A DNA stretch of 40,983 nt from an uncultured Chloroflexota bacterium (GTDB taxonomy: Bacteria; Chloroflexota; Chloroflexia; Chloroflexales; Chloroflexaceae): contig CAIWUD010000158.1 in assembly GCA_903915775.1 (NCBI GenBank), positions 1 to 40,983 of the forward strand. The letters are read 5' to 3'. The position numbers and the translations under genes are program-made. Of the stretch, positions 40,834 to 40,983 are shown in pieces. Below the pieces are notes generated by a model. The model was not told the origin of the DNA, did not search any database, and saw only the letters and a list, made by a program, of their open reading frames with translations. The first letter of the stretch is position 1, and each line of letters begins with the position of its first letter.

Positions 40834-40983
40834 AGAAGTTACTCTGCTTGCACCAGACGACACGATGAGCGCAGTCGAAACCAGATCCATTATAACGAAT
40901 CGGGGAGGTCTTCGCTATAGTCTGTAGGAGTTGCTCCCAACTCGACCATCCTCTGCGAGGCGTGGCGGGCCCCCCCCCCCCCC

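Overview
This window (about 41 kb, GC-rich) looks like ordinary chromosomal sequence from a Chloroflexi-like bacterium. That lineage guess is inferred from gene content and was not tested. I support about 30 protein-coding genes. Housekeeping genes include valS, topA, prfB with its programmed +1 frameshift, uvrB, argB and glnA. Metabolic genes include an acyl-ACP-reductase-like protein, a fatty-acyl-CoA ligase, an agmatine deiminase / N-carbamoylputrescine amidase pair and a lipoate-protein ligase. There are several transporters (two MFS, a bile-acid:Na+ symporter family protein, a KimA/APC-type K+ permease, a short MgtE) and regulators (Crp/Fnr, a NarL-type and a single-domain response regulator, SpoVS). 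I found no tRNA, rRNA, CRISPR array or intact mobile element. Four signals deserve most attention. (1) A leader RNA upstream of the KimA-like permease has a promoter, an antiterminator and a terminator with a U tract, and it looks too short for a ydaO c-di-AMP riboswitch. (2) A subtilase without an obvious signal peptide overlaps the start of a small protein whose C-terminus aligns without gaps to the protease's own I9-like prodomain, suggesting a trans-acting inhibitor or folding chaperone. (3) A DUF4160/DUF2442 pair has its annotated start separated from its body by a 5-bp tandem duplication. (4) A family of composite, hairpin-bearing intergenic repeats occurs at many gene boundaries, with two local tandem amplifications of 99 bp and 54 bp.
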